The notes under the pieces were generated by a model. It was not told the DNA's origin, made no database searches, and saw only the letters and a list, made by a program, of their open reading frames with translations. The position numbers and the translations under genes were made by a program. DNA of 64,000 bases from Bacteroidales bacterium (GTDB lineage Bacteria; Bacteroidota; Bacteroidia; Bacteroidales; UBA932). Shown here piece after piece: positions 23,475-32,150 of the stretch. The stretch's first letter is position 1, and each line of letters starts with the position of its first letter. Location of the stretch: NCBI GenBank assembly GCA_017445755.1, contig JAFSSE010000041.1:1-64000 (forward strand), given 5' to 3'.

Positions 23475-24062
23475 ATGGCAAACAAACCTCTTGACACATC
23501 CCTTCTCGACAGGGCCATTGTATTTGCTGTCCGGGCCCACGGGGGCACAGAACGCCGCGGTAAGGGTTTCCCGTATATAGTCCACCCGATGGAGGCCATG
23601 GAAATCGTGGCCACCATAACCTCCGACCAGGAGCTTCTCGCGGCGGCTGCGCTGCATGACACCGTGGAAGACACTTCCGTAACCGTCGAAGAAATCCGCT
23701 CCGAGTTTGGAGAGAGGATTGCCTCCCTGGTCGCCGCAGAGAGCGATGTCTTCGAAGATGGCGTCAGCGAAGAGGACAGCTGGCATGTGCGGAAGAAGGC
23801 CGCGATAGACCGGCTGGCAAGGGCTTCCCATGACGCCAAGATCGTCGCCCTCGGGGACAAGCTCTCCAACATGAGGGCAATCGCGCGGGACTATGCCCTC
23901 CAGGGTGACGAACTCTGGAATCTCTTCCACGCCAAGGACAGGCGGGACCATGAGTGGCATTACCGGGGACTCGCGGATTCTCTCCGGGAGCTATCGGACA
24001 CTTTTGCATTCAAGGAATTCGAACAACTTATAAACCAGGTATTCAGCCATGGAAGCAATTAA
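23475..24062 (+). CDS. MESH1-like HD hydrolase, probable (p)ppGpp hydrolase
   Basis: 195 residues, the length of stand-alone SpoT-type hydrolases (MESH1/SAH). Metal and catalytic motifs are present in order: YIVHP (His near 36), LHDTVEDT (about 60-67, the HD and ED motifs) and GDKLSNMR (about 128-135, matching ADRLHNMR of Rel/SpoT). The expected reaction is Mn-dependent removal of the 3' pyrophosphate from ppGpp; some homologues act on NADPH or other alarmones. It follows the synthetase by 3 nt and its last 14 nt overlap the next kinase gene, so expression of all three must be linked. Confidence 0.88.
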   Translation: MANKPLDTSLLDRAIVFAVRAHGGTERRGKGFPYIVHPMEAMEIVATITSDQELLAAAALHDTVEDTSVTVEEIRSEFGERIASLVAAESDVFEDGVSEEDSWHVRKKAAIDRLARASHDAKIVALGDKLSNMRAIARDYALQGDELWNLFHAKDRRDHEWHYRGLADSLRELSDTFAFKEFEQLINQVFSHGSN

Positions 24063-24879
24063 AATAAACCTTGACGACTACGTTCTTTCCGGAGGCGGGG
24101 CCAACGGAGACAGTTTCGATCACAAGAGCGACCCTTCGGTCATGCTCAAGCTCTATTTCCCGGGGATCATCAAGCAGCCGCAGGACGAGATGCTTCTTGC
24201 GCGAAAGGTCTATGACGCAGGTATTTCCACCCCTGAACCCGGAGATTTCGTGACTACCGGAGACCGCTACGGCATCCGTTTCAAGCGTATCGTCGGGAAG
24301 AAATCCTATTCAAGGGCTACCGCTGACAACCCGGAAAAAGTCGGACAATATGCCGCCGAATTTGCCAAGATGTGCCGCGACCTGCATGAAACCAGGGTGG
24401 ATACATCGATTTTCGAGAATGTCAAGGACCGCTATTTCCGCCTACTGGAGGAGAATCCTTTCTTCACCACCGTGGAAAAGGACAAACTTGGGAAATTCAT
24501 AGCGGATGTCCCCGATGAGGACACCGCCGTCCACGGGGATCTCCAGTTCAGCAACGCCATCTTCGTCGGGGACAAGAGGTATTTCATCGACCTCGGGGAC
24601 TTCTGTTACGGAAACCACCTCTTCGATGTCGCCATGGTCTATCTCTGCTGCTGCCTTGACGGTGAGCCCTTTATCATGGAAACCTTCCATATGCATAAGG
24701 ATCTCGCCGTACGCTTCTGGCAGGAGTTCGCCCCGGTATATTTCGGAGCGGACAGGCCGCTCTCGGACATCGAGGAAGAAATCGCTCCTTTCGCGGGGCT
24801 TAAGACGCTCATTATTGAGCGCGACACCCGACGGCCCATGCCGGAATTCCGCGCCGCACTTGACAGCATCCTGAAATGA
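24049..24879 (+). CDS. APH-fold kinase-like (TIGR02172-like), copy 2
   Basis: 276 residues, similar in layout to 21528-22391 but clearly diverged. It has the start LSGGGANGDSFDHKSDPSVM, the catalytic loop VHGDLQFSN (about 160-168) and FIDLGDFCYGNHLFDVAMVY (about 179-198). The second site reads DLGDF where copy 1 has DLDRF. The active-site Asp and Asn are kept, so it is probably active. It overlaps the HD hydrolase by 14 nt and the SpoIIE gene by 4 nt. The substrate is unknown. Confidence 0.82.
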   Translation: MEAIKINLDDYVLSGGGANGDSFDHKSDPSVMLKLYFPGIIKQPQDEMLLARKVYDAGISTPEPGDFVTTGDRYGIRFKRIVGKKSYSRATADNPEKVGQYAAEFAKMCRDLHETRVDTSIFENVKDRYFRLLEENPFFTTVEKDKLGKFIADVPDEDTAVHGDLQFSNAIFVGDKRYFIDLGDFCYGNHLFDVAMVYLCCCLDGEPFIMETFHMHKDLAVRFWQEFAPVYFGADRPLSDIEEEIAPFAGLKTLIIERDTRRPMPEFRAALDSILK

Positions 24880-27080
24880 AAAGCCATAAATTAAAAGAGG
24901 GAGCTTCGGCAATTAAGGACATTCTCCGGCACTCCGCCGGGATGGGCCTTCTCCTTGTCATTGTCGCAGCTTTGACCCTCGAACTGACCGGTCTCGTCCA
25001 GTACTATTTCTCCAAGAAGGGTATCCGGGAGGAGGCCTCGAGAAGGGCGGAATGCCAGCTGGAAGCCACCCGGCTCCAGATTGTAGATATCGTGGACCAG
25101 GCCGAGAGCGCGGTGAGAAACAGCGTCTGGATTGCGCGCTGGTGCCTTGAAAACACGGACTCCCTCCATGCCGTAGCCAGAAGGATTGTCGAGGACAATC
25201 CGGTTGTCGTGGGCTCCACGGTAGCCCTTGTTGAAGGATATGACAAGAAGCATCCCCTCCTTGCACCATACGCCTGTCGGGAAGACGGAAATGTTATCAT
25301 AAAATCCCTTGCGACAGAAGAATACAACTATCCAGCGCAGGAATGGTTTACCCGTCCCATTGAGCTGGACGAGGGGTACTGGTCTGAGCCGTATGTTGAT
25401 ATCGGCGGCGGAGATATCCTGATGACGACCTATTCCATGCCGGTTCATGACGCCGCAGGGCGGATTGCCGCCGTCCTTACCGCGGACATTTCCCTCGACT
25501 GGCTGAGAGAGGTTGTCGGAGGTGCGCAGATTTACCCGAATGCCTTCGGCGTTGTCCTAAGCCGGGAGGGCCAGCTCATGGTAAGTCCGGCCGAATCCCT
25601 CAATATGCGCTCTTCCATCAATGATTTCAGCTCTCAGGCCGAAGACCGGCGTGCTTTTGACAGCTTAAGCCGCTCGATGCTCTCCGGAAGGTCCGGAAAC
25701 ATGCCTTTCAAGGCGGCGGGGAAGAAGAGCCAGGTCTATTTCGCCCCGGTTGAAAAGACCGGCTGGTCAATGTCCATTGTCATTCCGGAAGATGAAATTT
25801 ACAGCGGAATCAAGAATGTAGGACTTCTCGTAACGATTCTCCAGTTAATCGGAGTCGGACTCCTTATCCTTATCCTTTACGCCGTCGCAAAGAGCCAGAT
25901 GAAATACAGGGAAATCAGCGACAAGAAGGAGAGGATGGAAAGCGAGCTCCAGATTGGCCGCGGCATCCAGATGTCTATGATTCCCAATATCTTCCCGCCC
26001 TTCCCGGAGCGGAGGGACATCGACATGTCCGCCTGCCTTGTTCCGGCGAAGGAAGTTGGAGGAGACCTTTATGACTTTTATATCAGGGACGAAAAGCTCT
26101 ATTTCTGCATCGGAGACGTGAGCGGGAAGGGCGTTCCGGCTTCGCTCGTTATGGCAGTCACGCGCAGTCTCTTCCGCACGGTTTCGGCCCATGAAAAGAG
26201 CCCCCAGCGCATTGTGACGGCGATGAACGACTCGATGTCGGATATGAACGAAAGCAGTATGTTTGTCACCTTCTTCTGCGGCATTCTCGACCTTTCGACG
26301 GGCCATCTCCGCTATTGCAACGCCGGACACAATCCGCCCTTTATCTTTACCGACAAGATTGCAAAGCTGGATGTAGTTCCAAATCTCCCGCTCGGGATCG
26401 CATCGGGAATGTCCTTCCAGGAGCAGGAAACCGACCTCTCCTATGACGACTCCCTCTTCCTCTATACCGATGGGCTCACAGAGGCGGAGAACCTCTCCCA
26501 CGAGCAGTTTGGAGAGGCGCGGCTCGAAGCCATCCTCCACGTCAGAAGGAGCGCCCAGGGGCAGATGGATGCAGTCCGGGAAGCGGTCGAGGTGTTCGTC
26601 GATGGCGCACCCCAGAGCGATGACCTTACCATGCTATTTATCCACTACCTGAACGACAAACGGCCGGACTCCAGCGAGCGCCACCTGATTCTCCACAACG
26701 ATATCCAGCAGATTCCTCAGCTGGCGGATTTTGTAGAGACCATCGCCCAGGAAAAAACTCTGGATCAGGGACTTGTAATGGGTCTCAACCTGGCTCTCGA
26801 GGAGGCGGTCACAAATGTTATCCTCTATGCCTACCCTAAGGGCTCCGACGGGCTTGTGGATGTTGAGGCCATACTTGGCAAAAACCGTATTGACTTCATT
26901 ATTTCCGACAGCGGGACCCCTTTCGATCCCACCGCCGCGGCGGAGCCGGATCTCAACGCCCCGGTCCAGGACAGGCCTATCGGAGGGCTTGGAATCCATC
27001 TGGTAAAGACCATTATGGACAGCGTTTCATACCAGCGGAGCGATGGAAAGAATATTTTGACAATGATAAAAAAAATATAA
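24876..27080 (+). CDS. Membrane sensor phosphatase: Cache domain, SpoIIE/PP2C and HATPase fusion
   Basis: 734 residues. Membrane segments at about 21-45 and 315-338 bracket a periplasmic Cache-like sensor region (45-310). The cytoplasmic part starts with a helical linker (DKKERMESELQIGRGIQMSM), then a SpoIIE/RsbU-type PP2C domain (about 370-595) with VGGDLYD, GDVSGKGVPASL, CNAGHNPP, LYTDGLTEAEN and QSDDLTML, which keep the metal-binding Asp residues. Residues 605-734 form an RsbW-type HATPase with the N-box LALEEAVTNVI and GGLGIHLVKTI. The protein thus carries both the phosphatase and the kinase expected to act on a STAS partner, encoded 3 nt downstream. Confidence 0.9.
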   Translation: MKSHKLKEGASAIKDILRHSAGMGLLLVIVAALTLELTGLVQYYFSKKGIREEASRRAECQLEATRLQIVDIVDQAESAVRNSVWIARWCLENTDSLHAVARRIVEDNPVVVGSTVALVEGYDKKHPLLAPYACREDGNVIIKSLATEEYNYPAQEWFTRPIELDEGYWSEPYVDIGGGDILMTTYSMPVHDAAGRIAAVLTADISLDWLREVVGGAQIYPNAFGVVLSREGQLMVSPAESLNMRSSINDFSSQAEDRRAFDSLSRSMLSGRSGNMPFKAAGKKSQVYFAPVEKTGWSMSIVIPEDEIYSGIKNVGLLVTILQLIGVGLLILILYAVAKSQMKYREISDKKERMESELQIGRGIQMSMIPNIFPPFPERRDIDMSACLVPAKEVGGDLYDFYIRDEKLYFCIGDVSGKGVPASLVMAVTRSLFRTVSAHEKSPQRIVTAMNDSMSDMNESSMFVTFFCGILDLSTGHLRYCNAGHNPPFIFTDKIAKLDVVPNLPLGIASGMSFQEQETDLSYDDSLFLYTDGLTEAENLSHEQFGEARLEAILHVRRSAQGQMDAVREAVEVFVDGAPQSDDLTMLFIHYLNDKRPDSSERHLILHNDIQQIPQLADFVETIAQEKTLDQGLVMGLNLALEEAVTNVILYAYPKGSDGLVDVEAILGKNRIDFIISDSGTPFDPTAAAEPDLNAPVQDRPIGGLGIHLVKTIMDSVSYQRSDGKNILTMIKKI

Positions 27081-27083
27081 ATC

Positions 27084-27389
27084 ATGGAAATTAAGACAAG
27101 TAAGGAAAACTCCGTCCTGACGGCCCGGCTGATCGGCCGGCTGGACACTCCCGCCTCCCAGGAAATCGCGCCGCAGATGAACGCCCTCGCCGAAGAGGCC
27201 GATGGAACAATTGTTCTCGATTGCACTGAGCTGAATTATATTTCGAGCTCCGGACTCCGGCTTTTCCTGACCCTTAGGAAGGCCGCAGGCGCCAAGGGAG
27301 GGAAGATTATAGTTAAAGGTATAAGCAACGATATCCGGACCGTCTTTATGATGACCGGCTTCCTGAACCTGTTCCAAATTGAAGAATAA
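27084..27389 (+). CDS. STAS-domain anti-anti-sigma-like protein
   Basis: 101 residues, a single STAS domain of the SpoIIAA/RsbV class. The phosphorylation loop is YISSSGLR (52-59), where Ser55 or Ser56 is the expected site. In partner switching the unphosphorylated form binds the HATPase kinase and frees its target. It is the probable substrate of the upstream SpoIIE-HATPase protein. No sigma factor is encoded nearby and Bacteroidetes are not known to use sigma-B, so the output is open. Confidence 0.9.
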   Translation: MEIKTSKENSVLTARLIGRLDTPASQEIAPQMNALAEEADGTIVLDCTELNYISSSGLRLFLTLRKAAGAKGGKIIVKGISNDIRTVFMMTGFLNLFQIEE

Positions 27390-27411
27390 ACAATTTTTTT
27401 ATATTTCAACA

Positions 27412-28005
27412 ATGAAAAAGATCATTTCACTTCTCGTTGTGATGGTAGCCGCCGGCTCCATCGCTTCTGCTCAGATTGCTCCTCAGGGGTCATCTTACAA
27501 AGAGCTCAAAAACTACTACTCCGCAAAGGATTATGTCAAGAGCGACGCGGATCCGTATTCCGTCTTCTGGACGGGTCTCGAGTCCCTGGCTACCCCGGGT
27601 ATCCCCCACCTTATCATGAAAGAAACAGGCCGTGGATGGACCTTTATCGGCGCCGCCGTGGTTATCGATTTATTTGGACAGAGCGCTGTTAATAAGCTTA
27701 TGAAACAGGTTGAATACAAGGATGGAGAGCTCGTAAAAGACGCCAACGGCAGCATTGTCTTCAATGACGAGGAAAAGGCAAAACAGGCGGCCGGAATGAT
27801 GTTCGGAGCCATCGTTGCCGACCTTGCCCTCAGGATCTGGGCTACTGTTGACGGCGTCAAGGTTGCAAAGGTCAAGAACCAGTATTTCCAGGACCTCCAG
27901 GGAAAGAAGGCCTTCTCCGCCAACCTGTACCCTTCGGTCAACTTCGCCCAGAGCGCGAACGGACTGGCCGCCGCTCCCGGAATGACCTTCGCCCTTACCT
28001 TCTAA
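27412..28005 (+). CDS. Secreted/envelope protein of unknown function
   Basis: 197 residues. A signal peptide (MKKIISLLVVMVAAGSIASAQ) precedes a domain with two hydrophobic stretches (GWTFIGAAVVIDLFGQ, GMMFGAIVADLALRIWATV) and ends in an aromatic residue (MTFALTF), which would suit an outer-membrane or membrane-associated protein. I do not recognise it. I chose ATG 27412 over an upstream TTG at 27379 because it begins the signal peptide. It follows the STAS gene by 22 nt; a TATATTTC box just before the ATG may give it its own nearly leaderless promoter. Confidence 0.78.
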   Translation: MKKIISLLVVMVAAGSIASAQIAPQGSSYKELKNYYSAKDYVKSDADPYSVFWTGLESLATPGIPHLIMKETGRGWTFIGAAVVIDLFGQSAVNKLMKQVEYKDGELVKDANGSIVFNDEEKAKQAAGMMFGAIVADLALRIWATVDGVKVAKVKNQYFQDLQGKKAFSANLYPSVNFAQSANGLAAAPGMTFALTF

Positions 28006-28026
28006 AGGGATCACGGTCTTTTCTTC

Positions 28027-28062
28027 ATAGAGGTCGCCTCAAAAAGCGGCCCCTATTTTTTT
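28027..28062 (+). terminator. Terminator ending the 20-28 kb operon
   Basis: ATAGAGGTCGC (28027-28037) pairs with GCGGCCCCTAT (28046-28056), with one mismatch and one G-U, followed by a T-run. It overlaps the 3' end of the convergent dnaE gene. Confidence 0.7.
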
Positions 28063-31000
28063 ATAACCTCTGTATCGGTGACGCCGATGGCGGCGAGGTC
28101 GGAGATGAGTTCGTTCGAAGGAGCTACAAAGTACTTCTTTGAATGGAACTGAATCCGGTATTTCGTTTCCGGATCGTAGAGATACATAGTAAGGGGAAGG
28201 GTACCCTTGTTGCGCTTCAACACTTCAGCGAGTTTCTTTCGGAACTCAGGTGTCAGCATCGGGGTCGAAAGCTGCATTGAGAAACCCTTCATGAGGGAGT
28301 CGGACACGTTCCCAAGGAGGGAAATCCGTTTCACCTTGAAGGCGTAGGGGACCGTTTTCCCGGCGGCGCGCTCTTCTGGTTTCAGGAAATAGCGCTCGTT
28401 GACCTCGCCTTCTATGTAGAGCGCGGCATGGAGGGTCATGTACCCGAGAAAGGCCTCATGGTCCTTCCCGAAAAGGGAAATCTCATAGCTGCCGCTATAA
28501 TCCTCGAGGGTCGTTTTCGACCATGGGCGCCCGGCCTTGGATGTCATGGTCTTCGTATCGGTCACAAGCCCCGCCAGGGTCACTTTGGAGGGCTTTTTGA
28601 GCCGTTCGCACTCGGCGACGAATGAATCCAGGGAAGCGAGTTCCGTCGTTACGAAGCGGTCGATAATGAAACGGTGGCAGTCCAGGGGGTGGGAGGAAAG
28701 GTACATTCCGACAAGTTCCTTTTCCTGCTGAAGAAGGGAGAAAATGTCCTCCTCTCCGCTCATCTGGGGCACCGACGGGGGCTCGGGCTTGAGCTCTTCC
28801 ATGTCCCCGAAAAGGGAAACTGACGCATCTACGGTGTCGTTCCGGTAACCGTCCATGTAGCGGACAAGCTCGTCTATGAACATGTCCCCGCTCTTCCCGG
28901 GAAGGAAATACTGGGCCCTCTTGTAGCCGAAACTGTCGAGGGCGCCGGCCCCGATAAGGGTCTCCATGGACTTCCGGTTAAGATAGGGACTCATTCTCTC
29001 GGCAAAGTCAAAGAGCGTCTTGTAAGGTCCGTTTTCCCTGCGGTCGGAAATGATGGCATCGACAATGTTGGCGCCGAAACCCTTCATCGCAGAAAGGGCG
29101 AAGCGTATGTCTCCGCTCTGGTTGACCGAGAAATGAGCCCCGCTTTCGTTGATATCGGGATTGAGGACCTTTATGCGGTGGGAGCGGCAGTCGTCCATGA
29201 TCTTCTTTATTTCATCCATGCTCCTCGCAGAGGTCAGGCAGGACGCGAAGAATTCTGAAGGGTAATGGCATTTCAGCCAGCCGGTCTGGTAGCTGACCCA
29301 GGCGTAGCAGGTCGCGTGGGACTTGTTGAAGGCGTACTGGGCGAATTTCTCCCAGTCTTTCCATATCTTGTCGAGGATTTTCTCGGGATGGCCCTTGGCG
29401 ATACCTCCAGACATGAATTTATCCTTCAGGGATTCCAGGATGTCGATTTGCTTTTTACCCATGGCCTTCCGGAGCTTGTCCGCCTCGCCCTTTGTGAAGC
29501 CCGCAAGCTTCTGGGAGAGGAGCATGACCTGCTCCTGATAGACCGTAACCCCGTAAGTATCATTGAGATATTCCTCCATTTCAGGGAGGTCGTACTCTAT
29601 CTGCTTCAGCCCCAGTTTCCGGTCCACGAAGTCGGGAATATAATCCATGGGGCCCGGCCGGTATAGGGCATTCATGGCTATGAGGTCCTCGAAGCGCTCC
29701 GGGTGGAGCTTCTGGAGCCAGGCCTGCATTCCCTCGGATTCAAACTGGAAAACGCTGACCGTGTCGCCCCGGCCGTAGAGTTCGTATGTCGGCTTATCGT
29801 CGATCGGAATCTTCTCTATATCAATATCTTCCCCGAAACGCTCCTTAATCAGGTCGAGGGTGTTGTGGATTATCGTAAGGGTGATGAGACCGAGAAAGTC
29901 CATCTTCAGCATGCCGACGTCCTCGATATAGTGGCCGTCATACTGGGATATCCTTACATCCTCCCCGGTCTCCTTGTCCTTCGCCAGGGAGAGGGGCAGG
30001 TAATTGGTAAGGTCGCCGCGGCCGATGATCGTCGCGCAGGCATGGACGCCGACCTGGCGGACGCAGCCCTCGAGGCGCTGGGCGTAGTATAGGACTTCCT
30101 TATTGATATCCGTGCCGTTCTGCAGCTCGTTTATGAACTCCGGAACGAGGCGGTAGCAGTTCTTGAGGGTTATCTTTACATCTACGTCCTCCATTCCCTT
30201 CTGGAAGAGCTTCTTCTGGTCCCCTACGATTTTCTCCACCACCTTGAATCCCGGCTTCAGCTCGTCCAGGGAAGGATTGTAGGGATATTCCCGCTCTATT
30301 TTCTCGCTGAGGCGGTCCGGGACCATCTTGGTCAGCCGGTTTGACTCGTCGATGGAAACATGGCTGATTCGCGCGACGTCCTTGATGGCGCTCTTGGCGG
30401 CCATGGTACCGAAGGTTATGACGCGGGAGACATGGTCCGTCCCGTATTTCTTCTCTACATAGTCATGGGCCTTTGTCAGGTCCTCGAAGTCCACGTCGAT
30501 ATCCGGCATGGAGATTCGGTCGGGGTTCAGGAAGCGCTCGAACAGGAGCTGGTACCGGATAGGATCCAAGTTCGTAATTTTCAGGCAGTAAGCTACCACA
30601 GAACCGGCCGCCGAGCCGCGGCCCGGGCCGACCATGCTGCCCATCGCACGGGAGGCGGCGATATAATCCTGGACAATCAGAAAATAGTCCGGATAACCCA
30701 TTCGGCAGATGGTCTTCAACTCGAAGTCGATCCTCTCCTGCTGCTCTTGAGTAAGGGGGTCCCCGTAACGCTCCCGGGCGCCTTCATATGTCAAGTAACA
30801 GAGATAGGCGACCGAGCGGCAAAACTCTTCCCCGCGGCTTTTCCCGCTTTTGTCGCACCGGCCCGCGTCGATAATGTCCTTATACTTCTCGAGATAGGAG
30901 TCGATATCTTTCAGGAAGAGGGGGTCGATGTCGAATTTAGGAAGCACCGGATCCCGGTCAATAGAGTATGATTCGACCTTATCGACGATTTCCTGGGTAT

Positions 31001-31814
31001 TTGAAAGGGCTTCCGGGTGATCCGGGAACAGGGCGGCCATTTCCTCCTCGCTCTTAAGATACTCCTGCTGGGTATAGCGTAGGCGGTCGGTATCGTCGAT
31101 ATAAGCGTTGGTTGTCAGGCAGATAAGCCGGTCATGAACCGGTCCGTCCTCCTTTCTGACAAAGTGGACGTCATTGGTTGCAATTACCTTGACGCTATGT
31201 TTCTCGGCAAGCTCAAAGACGACGGGGACATAGGAGCTCTGGCCCTCATAGACATCCTGAGCAACTCCGGGAATTTCGGATTTGTGGAGCATGACTTCGA
31301 GATAATAGTCCTCTCCGAAGACGCTTTTGTGCCATTCTATGGCCTTGTCGGCCGCTTCGATGTCTCCCGAAAGGATATCCCTCGCTATCTCTCCGGCCAT
31401 GCAGGCGGAACTGCAGATAAGCCCCTCATGGTACTTCTCGAGGATCTCGTGGGATACCCTCGGGCGATAGTACATACCCTCTACATGGGCCTCGGAAACG
31501 ATTTTCACGAGGTTCAGATAGCCCTGATAATTCTTTGCAAGGAGAATAAGGTGGTAGTACTTCCGGTGGCCATTGTCCTTCAGGTGGTGGTCATAGTGGG
31601 TCGAAACATAGATCTCGCAGCCGATAATCGGCTTTATAGAGGGGTGCTTCGAAGCGCTTTTGAAGAACTCTTTTACGCCGTACATGTTGCCATGGTCCGT
31701 TATCGCAAGGGCGGACATGCCGAGTTCTTCGGCCCTGTCAAAGAGGTTCGGAATCGAGGAAAGTCCGTCCAGGATTGAATACTGAGTATGGACATGAAGG
31801 TGGGTAAAGGCCAT
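28053..31814 (-). CDS. dnaE: DNA polymerase III alpha subunit
   Basis: 1253 residues, the replicative polymerase catalytic subunit. The N-terminal PHP domain begins THLHVHTQYSILDG and has ALAITDHGNMYG; it keeps the His cluster that in many DnaE proteins gives a metal-dependent proofreading exonuclease, unlike the degenerate E. coli version. The catalytic palm is seen at PDIDVDFED (about residue 435), with GPGRGSAAGS just before it. The C-terminal part has an OB-fold-like segment (KVTLAGLVTDTKTM). Length and order match DnaE1. It is transcribed alone from an exact promoter 29-36 nt upstream. Confidence 0.97.
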   Translation of the reverse strand: MAFTHLHVHTQYSILDGLSSIPNLFDRAEELGMSALAITDHGNMYGVKEFFKSASKHPSIKPIIGCEIYVSTHYDHHLKDNGHRKYYHLILLAKNYQGYLNLVKIVSEAHVEGMYYRPRVSHEILEKYHEGLICSSACMAGEIARDILSGDIEAADKAIEWHKSVFGEDYYLEVMLHKSEIPGVAQDVYEGQSSYVPVVFELAEKHSVKVIATNDVHFVRKEDGPVHDRLICLTTNAYIDDTDRLRYTQQEYLKSEEEMAALFPDHPEALSNTQEIVDKVESYSIDRDPVLPKFDIDPLFLKDIDSYLEKYKDIIDAGRCDKSGKSRGEEFCRSVAYLCYLTYEGARERYGDPLTQEQQERIDFELKTICRMGYPDYFLIVQDYIAASRAMGSMVGPGRGSAAGSVVAYCLKITNLDPIRYQLLFERFLNPDRISMPDIDVDFEDLTKAHDYVEKKYGTDHVSRVITFGTMAAKSAIKDVARISHVSIDESNRLTKMVPDRLSEKIEREYPYNPSLDELKPGFKVVEKIVGDQKKLFQKGMEDVDVKITLKNCYRLVPEFINELQNGTDINKEVLYYAQRLEGCVRQVGVHACATIIGRGDLTNYLPLSLAKDKETGEDVRISQYDGHYIEDVGMLKMDFLGLITLTIIHNTLDLIKERFGEDIDIEKIPIDDKPTYELYGRGDTVSVFQFESEGMQAWLQKLHPERFEDLIAMNALYRPGPMDYIPDFVDRKLGLKQIEYDLPEMEEYLNDTYGVTVYQEQVMLLSQKLAGFTKGEADKLRKAMGKKQIDILESLKDKFMSGGIAKGHPEKILDKIWKDWEKFAQYAFNKSHATCYAWVSYQTGWLKCHYPSEFFASCLTSARSMDEIKKIMDDCRSHRIKVLNPDINESGAHFSVNQSGDIRFALSAMKGFGANIVDAIISDRRENGPYKTLFDFAERMSPYLNRKSMETLIGAGALDSFGYKRAQYFLPGKSGDMFIDELVRYMDGYRNDTVDASVSLFGDMEELKPEPPSVPQMSGEEDIFSLLQQEKELVGMYLSSHPLDCHRFIIDRFVTTELASLDSFVAECERLKKPSKVTLAGLVTDTKTMTSKAGRPWSKTTLEDYSGSYEISLFGKDHEAFLGYMTLHAALYIEGEVNERYFLKPEERAAGKTVPYAFKVKRISLLGNVSDSLMKGFSMQLSTPMLTPEFRKKLAEVLKRNKGTLPLTMYLYDPETKYRIQFHSKKYFVAPSNELISDLAAIGVTDTEVIKK

Positions 31815-31842
31815 GGGTCTGCAAACGTTAATAGTCGGAGAA

Positions 31843-31873
31843 CAAAGTTAACCAAATCCCTCCATCGAATCAA
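31843..31873 (-). promoter_or_regulatory. Promoter of dnaE
   Basis: On the minus strand the -7 element is TAACTTTG (complement of 31843-31850) and TTG (31873-31871) lies 20 nt upstream as a -33 element. Confidence 0.65.
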
Positions 31874-32150
31874 GTATAGCGGCGCTTTTTTCGCATAGAT
31901 TTTTTTGGGCTTTTTGGCAGGATTTTTGCAGTATAAGAGGAAAAGGCCTTATTTCAGGTGAATTTTTAACGCCTACACGTGGGTTGAAATCAAAAATAAG
32001 AGCTCTTTTTTATATCTATATTCGACTCTATATTTTTAGTCAGAATATATTAAACGGAATTGCTTTGTTAACAAAAAGTTAAGCAAACAATTCCGTTTCT
32101 TTATTTCTATATTTGATTCTTTATTTTTAAGGGGTTTTTTCCTCCCTTTT
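31874..32150. other. AT-rich gap with 30-bp direct repeats around a long hairpin
   Basis: No gene. The structure at 32009-32129 is described separately. The rest is T-rich, with several short poly-T runs on the plus strand. Confidence 0.5.
32009..32129. repeat. 30-bp direct repeats flanking a 21-bp hairpin
   Basis: 32009-32038 and 32100-32129 match at 26 of 30 bases (TTTAT-TCTATATT-GA-TCT-TATTTTTA). Between them, arms 32052-32072 and 32078-32098 pair almost fully (AAACGGAATTG outer 11 bp perfect, TTAAC inner 5 bp perfect) around AAAAA. The hairpin could also end the minus-strand nuclease transcript. Confidence 0.75.

Noticed and set aside
21528..24879. Aminoglycoside resistance for the two APH-fold genes
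   Set aside because: The fold is shared by many kinases; the operon context is signalling, and the sequences do not look like known resistance enzymes.
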